Shown here: positions 26,801 to 34,764 of the stretch, piece after piece | Layout of the letters: each line of letters opens with the position of its first letter | Position numbering within the stretch: the stretch's first letter is position 1 | NCBI GenBank assembly: GCA_017552985.1 | Contig: JAFZNO010000100.1 | Coordinates: 16,889 to 80,888 of the forward strand | Length of the DNA: 64,000 nt | DNA from: Lachnospiraceae bacterium | GTDB taxonomy: Bacteria; Bacillota; Clostridia; Lachnospirales; Lachnospiraceae | Direction: 5' to 3' | Made by a program: the position numbers and the translations under genes | Notes under the pieces: generated by a model | Seen by the model: only the letters and a program-made list of their open reading frames with translations | Told to the model about the DNA's origin: nothing | The model's database searches: none

Positions 26801-27328
26801 TTGTTCTGCAAGACTTGCGGTGATCTGATCATAAGCTTTATTCTGCCGCATGATCTCCCGCTGCGTCTCACGGATCCGCTCCTCCGCCCGGCGTTTTTTC
26901 ACCACTTCGTCAACGTTGGATACGGCTATAACGACAAAGCGTTCATCATCCTCCATGCGCGTGATCTTCATCTGCACGTAAAACGCCGTGCCATTTCCAA
27001 GTCCGCGAAAAGTCAATTCGCGCGCCTTCCCGCACCGCAAGGTGTCCCAAAGCGTCTTACGGTCCATGGTTCTTAAATATTCTTCCCTGTCATCCTCATG
27101 CACGTAAACGTACGCATCCCGTTTACAGAGTTCAAAGAAATCCGTACCCTTTCTTGACTCTTTTAACGCGCCGCTCACGTCGTCGGTATGATAAGAAGTG
27201 TATTCGCCACTCTCCAGATTGACGTAGTACAGATCCGTGCATTCTCTGGCCAGGGCTTGAACGATATGGTTATAGATGACGGCACTGCTGCCAAGCTGTT
27301 CAAAACCATTATTCTCCGCAGTTTTCAC
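23831..27328 (-). CDS. multi-domain cyclic-di-GMP protein: three sensor repeats, GGDEF, PAS, degenerate GGDEF, EAL
   Basis: This 1165-residue protein seems cytoplasmic. Three related modules of about 145 residues open it, each with a (L/I)YY(V/I)(N/D) strand and a DFF motif (about 1-155, 160-305, 305-440). A GGDEF domain with intact RIGGDEFVVVL follows (about 455-610), then a PAS domain (about 640-760). A second GGDEF-like domain reads RIDGTKF at its signature and is surely inactive (about 765-915). The EAL domain (about 920-1160) keeps EALLRW, ITERC, DDFGTGFSAL, KIDRGYV and EGVE, so it should be an active phosphodiesterase. Synthesis and hydrolysis may both be possible. It heads a set with 23219-23773 and 22115-23200. 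Confidence 0.93.
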   Translation of the reverse strand: MKTAENNGFEQLGSSAVIYNHIVQALARECTDLYYVNLESGEYTSYHTDDVSGALKESRKGTDFFELCKRDAYVYVHEDDREEYLRTMDRKTLWDTLRCGKARELTFRGLGNGTAFYVQMKITRMEDDERFVVIAVSNVDEVVKKRRAEERIRETQREIMRQNKAYDQITASLAEQYDTLYYVDLEDNTYVEISSTDAYKKLNVPATGSDFFAESRRSIRKYVHPEDQEKALNLHYKDVMLDNLKDKSSFSMSWRLVVNGQIQTIRHTEIMSRDGRHILVCIKNIDAEVKAKLAMEADQKKSITFTQIAERLASHFDFIYYIDCQSSHYAELSAKRISGELKVQEEGDDFFGAANKNADRLVYVEDRERIKLFLDRDHLISQLESRRQLIEDYRMNLDGGKTQYTRMTVTYSSDHSHFIICVENREKDVQKEKEHLAALTTANEMARRDELTGTKNKTAYQEMEAELQRQMGEEDTAFGIVICDINGLKVINDTEGHKAGDDYIRASCKLVCNVFHHSPVFRIGGDEFVVVLRGQDYENRESLISNLRRQVEENNRLGEGADVASGLAEFLPGVDHDVLDVFNRADNQMYEDKARLKQVKLLRETHSFKDKANVRTISKERRILLDALYKAFEVVSEGTYVYLCDMKYDLSRWSKNAVDTYGLPSEYMYGAGDIWENHIHPEDRTAYHKGIDEIFSGKAAGHDMQYRARRVSGEYDVCTCRGIVLRDTSGEPDYFVGTIRNHAIQGHVDTLTGLRNQYGFFEDLEGCIKRNAEISVVLVGISKYSEINEMYGYRFGNRVLQLYARKLFEMVGNTGHTYRIDGTKFAVISNTLSIAELRESYDRFCDFLHGDFQVDGKEIMLDLHCGALRVDDFDVDSQTVYACLTYAFEESKFRRKGELVEFQNDVNGPNHQRQEQLHAIRSSIMRGYEGFYLLFQPVVDAQSERMIGAEALLRWKNDRYGIVPPDQFIPVLETDPLFPELGEWILRESIWTAKQIIKQVPEFVLNVNLSYSQLEKLDFVDMVVRILEDLDYPAEHLCLEITERCRLLDVELLKNVSASLKSRGILIALDDFGTGFSALGILKEIAFDVIKIDRGYVRMIEKSETDRRLIRCISDVANVFQAKVCAEGVETAGMRDILREYDVESFQGYYYAKPQLPDQILEFVK

Positions 27329-27450
27329 GTTTCATCCTCCTATCCCATTCCATCCTAAGTTTCGTTTCCAAGATTTATTATTTATTATACCACGTGACAA
27401 AGTAGTCTGACAACTACGACACGAGCGACAATCATCGCGCAAAACAATAA

Positions 27451-27479
27451 AAAAGAGACTGGAATCACCAGTCTCTTTT
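27451..27479 (-). terminator. terminator after the acyltransferase gene (bidirectional in form)
   Basis: AAAAGAGACTGG and CCAGTCTCTTTT pair around a five-base loop. It lies 12 bases past the stop at 27491. Confidence 0.88.
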
Positions 27480-27490
27480 CGGAATTCCTT

Positions 27491-28591
27491 TTAAGTTATT
27501 GTTTTCTTAACGAGCGGGATCATTTTCAAAATGACCGTAATGCCATGCGCCACAAGGAAAACCAACAGGGAAATCAGCGGCACGGATATGATCGATGGGA
27601 AACTGTATGCGCCAAGCTTAAAATAACGATCCACGAATTTTATTATCACAAGATGTGACAAATACACGCCAAACGTATTACCGCTTATAAAAAGGATCCA
27701 TTTGACGAGACGCGAATTTACGTCATATACCCTTTCCTTTCCCTTTTCCCCTTTGAAGAATTCAAAAATGCCGACGGAAGCCAGCACTATCAGAGGATTC
27801 GTTTCCAACATGAAAGTATATACGTGGGAATCAGTGATCATGGAAAACAGAATCGTAAGCGCGACTGAAAGAAGCAACGACGGGATTGCCATAAACACAA
27901 TGAGTTTGCTCCATTTTCCCAAACCATGTTCATGAACGTAATACCCTAACAGAAAACATCCAAGATATCCGGGAACAAAGGTCCTGTTAAGGTCATTTAA
28001 GTTATTAAGAATCACGTTACAAAGCTGATATCCCACCCCCTCTTCGGCAACGTCTTTGAAAAGCTCCACAGTTCCTTTTATCGTGCCAAATATCATTCCA
28101 AATAGGATCAGGATCCAGATCAGATACAGCGTCACGTTTTTGTTTGCCGTAATGACACGCAATACGGGCAAAGCCAGATAGAGACCCACCAGCATGATAA
28201 GATACCAAAAATGCTTAGGAAGTACAAACAAATGCTTAATAAAGTATACGAGATCACCGGCACTTTCCATTATGGTATAGAGAATTGCATACACTACAGT
28301 CCAGACAACAAGACAGATCAATATACGCTTAACGTATCTGCGGTAAACTTCGCCAATCCCAATATTCTTTTGGGGATTTAGCAAAAGAGCACCGGTGATC
28401 ATACAAAAAACGCACAGGGAGAAACGCGCCCCAACGTTATAAAACGTCCGTACGGTCCAATCCACGTCACCTATGCTTAGCTTGCTCCAGTTCGTTCCTG
28501 ATACGTGGATCACAATAACCGCAAATGCGCTCAAAACGCGAAGAATCTCCATATATACGTAATCCGTCCGTCTTTTTGTATCCATCGTCAT
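27491..28591 (-). CDS. acyltransferase 3 family membrane protein
   Basis: This 366-residue protein has about ten transmembrane segments. It has the family N-terminus YMEILRVLSAFAVIVIHVSG, with the conserved histidine of the first helix, and an early arginine-rich loop. Such enzymes O-acylate cell-surface or secreted carbohydrates. No sugar-polymer genes adjoin it, so the acceptor is unknown. A terminator follows directly. The upstream intergenic stretch carries 13-bp repeats (see 28764-28828). Confidence 0.88.
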   Translation of the reverse strand: MTMDTKRRTDYVYMEILRVLSAFAVIVIHVSGTNWSKLSIGDVDWTVRTFYNVGARFSLCVFCMITGALLLNPQKNIGIGEVYRRYVKRILICLVVWTVVYAILYTIMESAGDLVYFIKHLFVLPKHFWYLIMLVGLYLALPVLRVITANKNVTLYLIWILILFGMIFGTIKGTVELFKDVAEEGVGYQLCNVILNNLNDLNRTFVPGYLGCFLLGYYVHEHGLGKWSKLIVFMAIPSLLLSVALTILFSMITDSHVYTFMLETNPLIVLASVGIFEFFKGEKGKERVYDVNSRLVKWILFISGNTFGVYLSHLVIIKFVDRYFKLGAYSFPSIISVPLISLLVFLVAHGITVILKMIPLVKKTIT

Positions 28592-28763
28592 AAAACCTTT
28601 CTCCCGTTAAATGTCCAATCAAAAGTATATCAGAATTGGAAACCCTGGTCAATTCAAGTCACGGGAAAGATGAATAAATTTTTGGAGCTTCAATCCCGGA
28701 AACCGAATGCAGATGGCCACAAAACGCAGAAGGCAAAAAAATCATTGAATATCTCCGTAAAAC

Positions 28764-28828
28764 CATTCATCGAAAACATCCGTTGAAATCATTCTTTGAG
28801 AACATTCGTTGAAATCATCCGTCAAAAA
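28764..28828. repeat. five tandem degenerate 13-bp units
   Basis: The units are CATTCATCGAAAA, CATCCGTTGAAAT, CATTCTTTGAGAA, CATTCGTTGAAAT and CATCCGTCAAAAA, end to end. They lie between the acyltransferase start and the terminator of the peptidase gene. No open frame covers them. Confidence 0.8.
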
Positions 28829-28860
28829 AAGTCCCCAGGGATCACACTCCCTGAGGACTT
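28824..28860 (-). terminator. terminator after the metallopeptidase gene
   Basis: On the minus strand AAGTCCTCAGGGA and TCCCTGGGGACTT pair and are followed by TTTTTT. It lies ten bases past the stop at 28871. Confidence 0.88.
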
Positions 28861-28870
28861 CAGCTTTTGA

Positions 28871-30748
28871 TCAATTATTTCCAGGCTGCGATTTATAATA
28901 TGCCGCAAATTTCTTAAACACGTCAGATCCGAATCTATTTTTGAGAATTTCCGTCATTTCATCCCTCTGAGCAGCTGATGGATCTCCACGGAACGTAGGA
29001 TAAGCATATCCAGCCTTTTCCAGATCCGACAAATAATCCCGCAGGAAGGATTCTCCGTAGTTTGCCATCAAGACCTCACAGAGCATTCTGCCATATATGT
29101 AAGGTTCCATCTCGTCATCGCCAGGACGCCCCTTGTAATCATCACGGAAAAGCTTCTCTGCACTCTTTGTTGTAATTTTATCTTTTAATTGACTTGACAT
29201 GTTATAATTCACGTATTCCTTACTGCCTGCAAAGCTCTTGTAATTCATGTCATTTACGACTAACTTTGCGTAGAAATCAGCGCATCCCTCCTTCATAGTC
29301 ATAGTCATGTTAGCATATCTATCGGTGAGTACGTGAGTTAATTCATGGGCAATGACATAGTACAATCTGTCACTTCGTACATATCCCGCCATATGTTCAT
29401 TCCACGTTTCCTCACTGACCAGCTCAGATAAGTTGAGTTCAACATATTCAGCACACCCATTTGGACACCAATACTTAAGTTTGCCAGCTACGCTTATAAA
29501 AATAGGCAATTTCTTACCAAAATCAAAGCCATCCCAAGGTTCGTATCCATAAACAAGAGTGCCCCAAGAAAAACTATCGATCTTCCTGCCATTATTAAAT
29601 CTCAGACCCGTTTTGCTTTCCAGGTCTTTCATGATCCGCTTAACGTTCTTTTCCAGATCGCCCGGGATGTCGGCACCCTTATCGATCAACAGGAAAAACT
29701 TGTCGCTCTCCAGGTAACAAAAACCATCCGTTATAACGTGATCCTTTTCCTTGCCGCTTAACGTGATCTTTTTGGGAGCAGGCGGAAGGATGGTAAACTG
29801 GATCGTGCTCGCCTTAAAATAACTGCCGTCATACGCATAGCCATAAACATACGCCTTATACGTTCCAGGCTTCAAATTCTCGATGGAGATCTTTCCGGAA
29901 TAACCCGTGTTCGTCTGATTGTCTCCATGGGAAATGCCCAATACGCTGCTGACTTCCTCGAGGTCATATCGATTGTACGCACTTAAAACTCCAGACTTTA
30001 CTTTTTTGTTGTTCTCATCCCTAACGCGATACTCGTACTTCTTTATTCCACTGTCATTTAAGGCCCAGCCGCTTACCTCAAAGTACTCATCTCTCCCTGC
30101 CTCGAATCCTTCCTGCATCTGAATCTTCGAAACATATTTCTTGTCTGGATTTAAGGACTTCGCTTTAGGAACCTCATTACCGGAAGCGTATTTTCCCGTT
30201 TCGCCCTCCACGTTGATGCAAAACCTGGCGACCTCAAACTCCGTCGAATCGCTTTCAAGCTTTCCCTTCACGATGACCAGCCAAGTTCCGCTCCGCATTC
30301 CCGTCGATTCAATGTCCGCACGCCATCCGCTGTTGGTTTTTATGAAATCAGTTCCCTCGATGCTCGCATTTTGCTTTGAGGTGAATTTCCAGTCATAGAC
30401 CTCCGCCTCCATGGACTTTACGTACTTTAGCTTTGAAGCATCTGCATTCAGGTCACTACCATACGAAAAATACAACGTGTAGGAGCTGACCTTCAAGTTT
30501 GACAACACCCAACCTCTTACGCTCAGTTTCTCCGTGCGGGGTGCCTGCATCGTCCCCTCATAAACGTATGCCTTATTTTTCACGGAACTGGTACTACCGT
30601 CTGCCGTTTTTAAATACGAGCGATAGATATGCTTGGTCTTGGCCTCTGCCTGCATTTCCGGCAACAAGCTGCACGCCAGCGCAATCATAAATACAGTGAC
30701 AATCATTACCCGGAATCTTCCGAATAACTTTACTCCTCTTTCTTTCAT
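28871..30748 (-). CDS. secreted gluzincin-type metallopeptidase with N-terminal beta domains
   Basis: This 625-residue protein has a signal peptide (about 1-37, ending near MQAEA). Two repeated beta-rich domains follow (about 40-185 and 200-325); each has a GW(V/A)L(S/N) strand, a tyrosine-rich middle and a PGTYKAYVYGYAYDGSYF-like ending. The C-terminal half is a peptidase domain with VIAHELTHVLTDRY (HExxH) and, 19 residues on, MKEGCADFYA, which offers the third zinc ligand of the gluzincin clan. It should act outside the cell; the target is unknown. GAGGAGG precedes the ATG at 30748. A 20-bp palindrome lies 100 bases upstream. Confidence 0.83.
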   Translation of the reverse strand: MKERGVKLFGRFRVMIVTVFMIALACSLLPEMQAEAKTKHIYRSYLKTADGSTSSVKNKAYVYEGTMQAPRTEKLSVRGWVLSNLKVSSYTLYFSYGSDLNADASKLKYVKSMEAEVYDWKFTSKQNASIEGTDFIKTNSGWRADIESTGMRSGTWLVIVKGKLESDSTEFEVARFCINVEGETGKYASGNEVPKAKSLNPDKKYVSKIQMQEGFEAGRDEYFEVSGWALNDSGIKKYEYRVRDENNKKVKSGVLSAYNRYDLEEVSSVLGISHGDNQTNTGYSGKISIENLKPGTYKAYVYGYAYDGSYFKASTIQFTILPPAPKKITLSGKEKDHVITDGFCYLESDKFFLLIDKGADIPGDLEKNVKRIMKDLESKTGLRFNNGRKIDSFSWGTLVYGYEPWDGFDFGKKLPIFISVAGKLKYWCPNGCAEYVELNLSELVSEETWNEHMAGYVRSDRLYYVIAHELTHVLTDRYANMTMTMKEGCADFYAKLVVNDMNYKSFAGSKEYVNYNMSSQLKDKITTKSAEKLFRDDYKGRPGDDEMEPYIYGRMLCEVLMANYGESFLRDYLSDLEKAGYAYPTFRGDPSAAQRDEMTEILKNRFGSDVFKKFAAYYKSQPGNN

Positions 30749-30852
30749 TTTTTCCTCCTCGGCATATGCCACGTTACGTTTGCAATTTCACATACGCACT
30801 TACGCCCATTCAAATTCCCGTATCGTATGCATATGTACAAACGTAATTTCGC

Positions 30853-30872
30853 AAATGTAAGCGCTTACATTT
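30853..30872. promoter_or_regulatory. perfect 20-bp palindrome, cre/LacI-type operator
   Basis: AAATGTAAGCGCTTACATTT fits the catabolite-responsive element pattern TGWAARCGYTWNCW. It lies 25 bases downstream of a TATAAT (30901-30896, minus strand) and upstream of the metallopeptidase gene. No good -35 box is visible. CcpA or a LacI-family protein could bind it. Confidence 0.65.
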
Positions 30873-30913
30873 TCTTACAAAAAAATTTCGCGCGCATTAT
30901 AGGCGCAAAATTT

Positions 30914-30949
30914 TAGCTACGATGACAGTTTACCACATCACCGTAGCTA
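30914..30949. other. 12-bp inverted repeat in the intergenic region
   Basis: TAGCTACGATGA and TCACCGTAGCTA pair (one mismatch) around a 12-base loop. The repeat lies between the small membrane gene at 31004 and the TATAAT before the peptidase gene. No T-run follows on the minus strand. It may be a weak terminator or an operator. Confidence 0.5.
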
Positions 30950-31003
30950 AATCAAGAAAAAACTGTGCACCCCTAAAACGAGTTTCCTATTTTTCCTCCT
31001 TCT

Positions 31004-31216
31004 TTACCTCTGATACCCATGCCTGTCCATGATCTGATAATAGGTTTCGATTTCATCCGCCAGCATTTCGCGGTTCCTTTCAGCCTGGAGATCAAGCTTA
31101 AAACTCGTAATCTGAAACTCCATCTCCAAGTGAACCCAGTAAATCGTAATTCCGCAGCACACAATGGCCAAGATGGACAAGGCCAACGCTATCTGACACG
31201 TCAATCTCTTTTTCAT
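31004..31216 (-). CDS. small single-pass membrane protein, paralog of 58312-58524
   Basis: This 70-residue protein has one transmembrane helix (ALALSILAIVCCGITIYWV) and a charged helical C-terminal half (LQAERNREMLADEIETYYQIMDRHG). It is about three-quarters identical to the protein at 58312-58524. AAGGAG precedes the ATG, which overlaps the stop of the truncated PolC-like remnant upstream (ATGA). I do not recognise the family. The repeated pairing with a PolC-like gene suggests a joint role. Confidence 0.75.
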   Translation of the reverse strand: MKKRLTCQIALALSILAIVCCGITIYWVHLEMEFQITSFKLDLQAERNREMLADEIETYYQIMDRHGYQR

Positions 31217-31392
31217 GCCTTCTCCTTCCCTGCCTGCCTCTCGCATCTTCCGAGAATCCTGCCTTCCATAAACTCCAGTTCCCTATACAGATTTTTCTCA
31301 TTTGGCGCCATGAATGCTTCAATGATCGAACATCCTTGCAGAACTTCCTCTTGATACTGCCTGTCAAACAGACCAGCAACGTCTTCATAACA
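31213..31392 (-). pseudogene. 3' remnant of a PolC-like gene
   Basis: About 59 codons match the end of the protein at 58539-60137: YEDVAGLFDRQYQEEV, then GCSIIEAFMAP, NEKNLYRELEFMEGRILG. An in-frame stop lies just upstream of the match and the frame has no start codon, so it is a truncated copy. It ends in an ATGA overlap with the small membrane gene, which preserves the original gene pair's 3' end. The rest of the gene was lost at the junction with the 3' side of the transglutaminase gene. Confidence 0.85.
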
Positions 31393-31453
31393 GAATCAAA
31401 AACAGGGAAGGCACTTGTCAAATACGCTGCGGAGTATTGCACCATCCGCAAAA

Positions 31454-31482
31454 AGAAAGGGGAAAGGCTCTCACCCTTCCCC
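31454..31482 (-). terminator. terminator overlapping the end of the transglutaminase-like gene
   Basis: On the minus strand GGGGAAGGG and CCTTTCCCC pair and are followed by TTTCTTTTT. The stop codon lies inside the hairpin. Confidence 0.75.
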
Positions 31483-32682
31483 ACCGTAATAGAATTCTTT
31501 CCTGTCATCTTCATCATATAAGAAATAAATGATCTTCTTATTCTCCCTGTCCATGCCCATGTAATTGCCTTCCCAAAGCTCCTGATACCGGTCATCCGTC
31601 GCGTGAAAATCGAAGAGCTTCCTACTCTCATCTCCGCCTCCGCCAATGTCCATCTTCTCTACCGGAAAGCCATCCCTGGTATCCCTGATCTTGTCCGTCA
31701 TCATGAAGTAGGTTAGGGGTGCATATTTGTAGGTCAGTCCCCAAGTGGGATCGATGTGATAGGACTCTCCGTCGATGGTCACAAACACCCAGGCATGACT
31801 CTCGATCTCCCTATGGTCACCCCCACTCTCCTCGGAATCCACGCCGCACTGCAAGAGAAGGTAGTTGTACATTCCCGCGATCTCACAGCAGATTCCCTTC
31901 TTCTCCGTAAAGCATCGATAGGTCGAGGTATAGTCAAACGGCAGATCGTTCAAATGTTCATATACGTAATAATCATATTTGTAGTTCATGGTGATATACT
32001 CGTAAAGGGACAGGCAGGTCTCAAAATCATCATAATCATCAGAAACGCAATTGTTCAAGATGGAAACAACCATCTCCTCAAATTGTCTTTCCCTCTCAAG
32101 AAACTCTTCCTTGGGGATCAGGTAGTTGATCTTCCCAACGCCATTTTTAAAGGCATCCGTTCCCGTTCCCTGCATGGGCTGGATACAATCGGTTGCGACG
32201 GGGAAAAAGAAATTGATCAGCCTTCCGCCGGTACACCAGCCATAGGCATTTTCATCCGTGCACTCAAAGGTATCCTCTCCCGCGCGCAGGGCATCCACCA
32301 TGTTAAAGAAGGATTGCATGACACCCTCGCCGTGATACTCCAGGTACTTCTTGGAAAAGACGTGGGGCTGAAATTCATGATGCCCATCCTCATTATTGCG
32401 ATAGTTTTCAATCTTTTTCTTAGGCGCTTCCTCTGTGCTTACCGCGCTTAGCTCTACCGCGCCAGATGCCTTTCCTTCGGCATCTTCAGAAGTGTTTTGT
32501 ACTTCATTTTCTGAGCTTTGTACGTCGCTTTCATAGGTGCTTTGCCCTGGTGTCTTTGCCGTCTGGCTCTCCACCTTGTCAGATTCTTTTATGTTCCCTG
32601 ACGCGCACCCAGACAGACTTGACGCCATGAGCATCAAGCTGAGCATAACAACAAGAAATCTTTTCTTAAAACCTTGCTTCAT
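31471..32682 (-). CDS. transglutaminase-like lipoprotein
   Basis: This 403-residue predicted lipoprotein has a signal ending in SLSGC near residue 24. A Ser/Glu-rich linker follows (to about 110), then a transglutaminase-core domain with the catalytic triad in order: Cys in KKGICCEIAGMYN, His in ESHAWVFV, and Asp in YHIDPTWGL. Bacterial relatives act as proteases or cross-linking enzymes at the cell surface; the substrate is unknown. CAGGAGAG precedes the ATG at 32682. It lies directly behind the pectinesterase gene (25-base gap) on the other side, but its function looks unrelated. Confidence 0.85.
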   Translation of the reverse strand: MKQGFKKRFLVVMLSLMLMASSLSGCASGNIKESDKVESQTAKTPGQSTYESDVQSSENEVQNTSEDAEGKASGAVELSAVSTEEAPKKKIENYRNNEDGHHEFQPHVFSKKYLEYHGEGVMQSFFNMVDALRAGEDTFECTDENAYGWCTGGRLINFFFPVATDCIQPMQGTGTDAFKNGVGKINYLIPKEEFLERERQFEEMVVSILNNCVSDDYDDFETCLSLYEYITMNYKYDYYVYEHLNDLPFDYTSTYRCFTEKKGICCEIAGMYNYLLLQCGVDSEESGGDHREIESHAWVFVTIDGESYHIDPTWGLTYKYAPLTYFMMTDKIRDTRDGFPVEKMDIGGGGDESRKLFDFHATDDRYQELWEGNYMGMDRENKKIIYFLYDEDDRKEFYYGGEG

Positions 32683-32706
32683 TCTAATTTCTCTCCTGAA
32701 AATCAA

Positions 32707-33753
32707 CTATGTCTCTTTTTCCGAAAGTCTATTGCTTATGTCCTGAAAGGCATTTCGGATAGTCATTGCTTGGCTCTCAGTGAGCTGTGTGACAAAAGGC
32801 GCCCGGCCGGAGGGATCCGCGCCTTCCCCGAAGCTTTGGTATTCCCCGTAGCAAACTGTTTCGCGCGCCTTCGTCTTATTCCAATCATGAAATCCGCTGG
32901 GGTGAATATGCGCCCCGAGCTCACAATCTAAGAGCACCGTTTTTGCGTGATCGCGCCAGGGTCTCCCCAGATAAACGCTTCCTTTAGGGCACCCCTCGCT
33001 AAGGAACCTGCAATGATCAAAGACATACCCAACGGAATAGCCCTCTGGCGTGGAAGCGGCCGTCACGTAGCCGAGGATCCCGCTTTCCGGTGCCTGTTCC
33101 GCCTGCGCGTTGCCATTTCTGGAAACTAGGTCGCAATTCCGAAAAAGTGCCATGGCGCTGCCAAAGATAAAATCCACGTCCCCTTTGATGACACAGTCCT
33201 CATATATTTGCCTTCCCATTCTTCGCTCATCGAATTCCTTCGGACCGGTAAATCCGCCGGGGATCATGGCCGTCGGCGGCAAGGGGCCCGTAAACAGCGT
33301 ATCCTGATAGCTTTCCAAATGACAGTTTTTCACTAAAATGCCATCCCCGTCCGCGTAGAGCGCGATCGCCTGCGCCACCTTGCTTCGCGGCCATGCCGTA
33401 TTGCGGATCGTCAGTCCCTCGAGCGCGTTCCCATCTCCGTCCAGCAATAAAACATAGCTGCGAAAGGTCCCTCTCTTGCTCCCATCCTCCATCAGCATGT
33501 TTGCATAATTGCCATATTGAATGATTGTTTTCTCTGGACCTTCCAAGCCAATGACGCTCACGTTCGGCCGTCTGATTTCCACGACCTCCTCATAAATGCC
33601 CGGCTCCACTAGGATTTCGACGCGCTCCGCGGTAATTTCGTCTGGCTCCGCGGTATTACCTTTTCCGGCGCACGCACTTGCCATCCTCACCGCTTCGGAA
33701 ATACTGTGACAACAATCTTTCGTTATATCCTTTGAAACCCTGAATACCACCAT
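32707..33753 (-). CDS. pectinesterase (carbohydrate esterase family 8)
   Basis: This 348-residue enzyme removes methyl esters from galacturonan. The parallel beta-helix shows the family motifs in order: ESYQDTLF (oxyanion glutamine), GDVDFIFG (nucleophile/acid aspartates) and VYLGRPW (arginine and tryptophan). There is no signal peptide, so it should work in the cytoplasm on imported methylated oligomers. It appears to be the last gene of the long pectin operon, with a 162-base gap before it that holds the hairpin at 33903-33927. Confidence 0.93.
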   Translation of the reverse strand: MVVFRVSKDITKDCCHSISEAVRMASACAGKGNTAEPDEITAERVEILVEPGIYEEVVEIRRPNVSVIGLEGPEKTIIQYGNYANMLMEDGSKRGTFRSYVLLLDGDGNALEGLTIRNTAWPRSKVAQAIALYADGDGILVKNCHLESYQDTLFTGPLPPTAMIPGGFTGPKEFDERRMGRQIYEDCVIKGDVDFIFGSAMALFRNCDLVSRNGNAQAEQAPESGILGYVTAASTPEGYSVGYVFDHCRFLSEGCPKGSVYLGRPWRDHAKTVLLDCELGAHIHPSGFHDWNKTKARETVCYGEYQSFGEGADPSGRAPFVTQLTESQAMTIRNAFQDISNRLSEKET

Positions 33754-33902
33754 TTGTGCCTCCTACCCCTATATGCGTTTTTTTCACTAGCCTGGTTACG
33801 TAATATTTTATTTTTCTGCTTTTCCTGCCATAAATCATGTCATGAAGTGCGGGATTTCCGTGTTACGTTTGGTCTGCAGACCAAACCCTCCATGTTAAAC
33901 AA

Positions 33903-33927
33903 CAAGGAGAGGTCTTAACACCTCTCC
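33903..33927 (-). terminator. possible terminator or attenuator within the pectin operon
   Basis: On the minus strand GGAGAGGT and ACCTCTCC pair around GTTAAG and are followed by TTGTTGTTT. The stop codon of the upstream gene lies in the loop. It may reduce read-through into the pectinesterase gene. Confidence 0.6.
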
Positions 33928-34751
33928 CAAATCTCTTGTATGAATTTTCTGGATTGTACTGCATTCTCCGGGGTCGTGTTTTCCAGCGTCACGTGCACGA
34001 AAGGCTTTCTTGCCTTGATAAACTTCAGAATGTTCTCGTAGTTCATCATTCCGGTTCCTGCGGCAACGGATTCCATCTTTCCGTCCTTGATGATAAAGTC
34101 CTTGAGATGGATCATGGCGATGTCGGGACCAAGCACGTCCATCGCCTCGGCAAAGATCTCCTCCCTGTTTTCATAATTGCTCAGATCCAATAGATTCACG
34201 GGATCAAAGATGATCTGCAGGTTGGAGGAGGATACGGAATCCAGAACGCTTCTTGCGCGAGCCGGATTCCAGACAATATGCTTAAAAACAGGTTCTATGG
34301 CGAGGATCACGCCCATGCTTTCCGCATGCCTCACCACGGGCTCCAGGTTTCTTAAAAACGTATCCAGAGCCTCCTTGGTATGATTCGCATCTTCATAGCG
34401 ATAGGCCTCATTGACTGCCCCGGTCTCCGTTCCTACGACACCGGCACCGCACAGGGATGCAAATCGCAAATGTGCATAATATCGGTTTTGGATCTTTTTC
34501 AGCGCTTCCTCATTGGGATTTGCCAGGTTTAAATAGCATCCAAGCACTGCCATGACCATGTCATTTTTCTGAAAGACCCTCTTTAAGTAACAGGCAAACC
34601 CTGGCGTGAGTGCGCCATCGTCCGTCGCATACTCACTGATGAGCTTTGAAAGCGCCACGTGGGCACAGGCAAAGCCCTGTTCCCTTGCGATGGCGACCCG
34701 CTCCTCTATGGGTGCCTTTTTTACGTCATGAAGACGAATCCCTAACTGCAT
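33915..34751 (-). CDS. sugar phosphate isomerase/epimerase-like TIM barrel
   Basis: This 278-residue protein belongs to the xylose-isomerase-like (AP endonuclease 2) fold. Candidate metal ligands lie in order: Glu in ILAIEPVF, Asp in IIFDPVN, His in IHLKDF and Glu in HVTLEN. Such proteins isomerise or epimerise keto-sugars. The substrate is unknown, but its place between the GH28 and pectinesterase genes points to a pectin-derived sugar acid. There is no signal peptide. Confidence 0.82.
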   Translation of the reverse strand: MQLGIRLHDVKKAPIEERVAIAREQGFACAHVALSKLISEYATDDGALTPGFACYLKRVFQKNDMVMAVLGCYLNLANPNEEALKKIQNRYYAHLRFASLCGAGVVGTETGAVNEAYRYEDANHTKEALDTFLRNLEPVVRHAESMGVILAIEPVFKHIVWNPARARSVLDSVSSSNLQIIFDPVNLLDLSNYENREEIFAEAMDVLGPDIAMIHLKDFIIKDGKMESVAAGTGMMNYENILKFIKARKPFVHVTLENTTPENAVQSRKFIQEIWERC

Positions 34752-34764
34752 GTTTCTTGCCTTT

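Noticed and set aside
28764-28828. CRISPR array
   Set aside because: The units are 13 bp, degenerate and contiguous, with no spacers; no cas genes are near.
31098-31646. A 182-codon minus-strand frame across the remnant and the end of the transglutaminase gene
   Set aside because: It reads through a terminator and the PolC-like remnant in the wrong frame. The true reading is shown by the match to 58539-60137.
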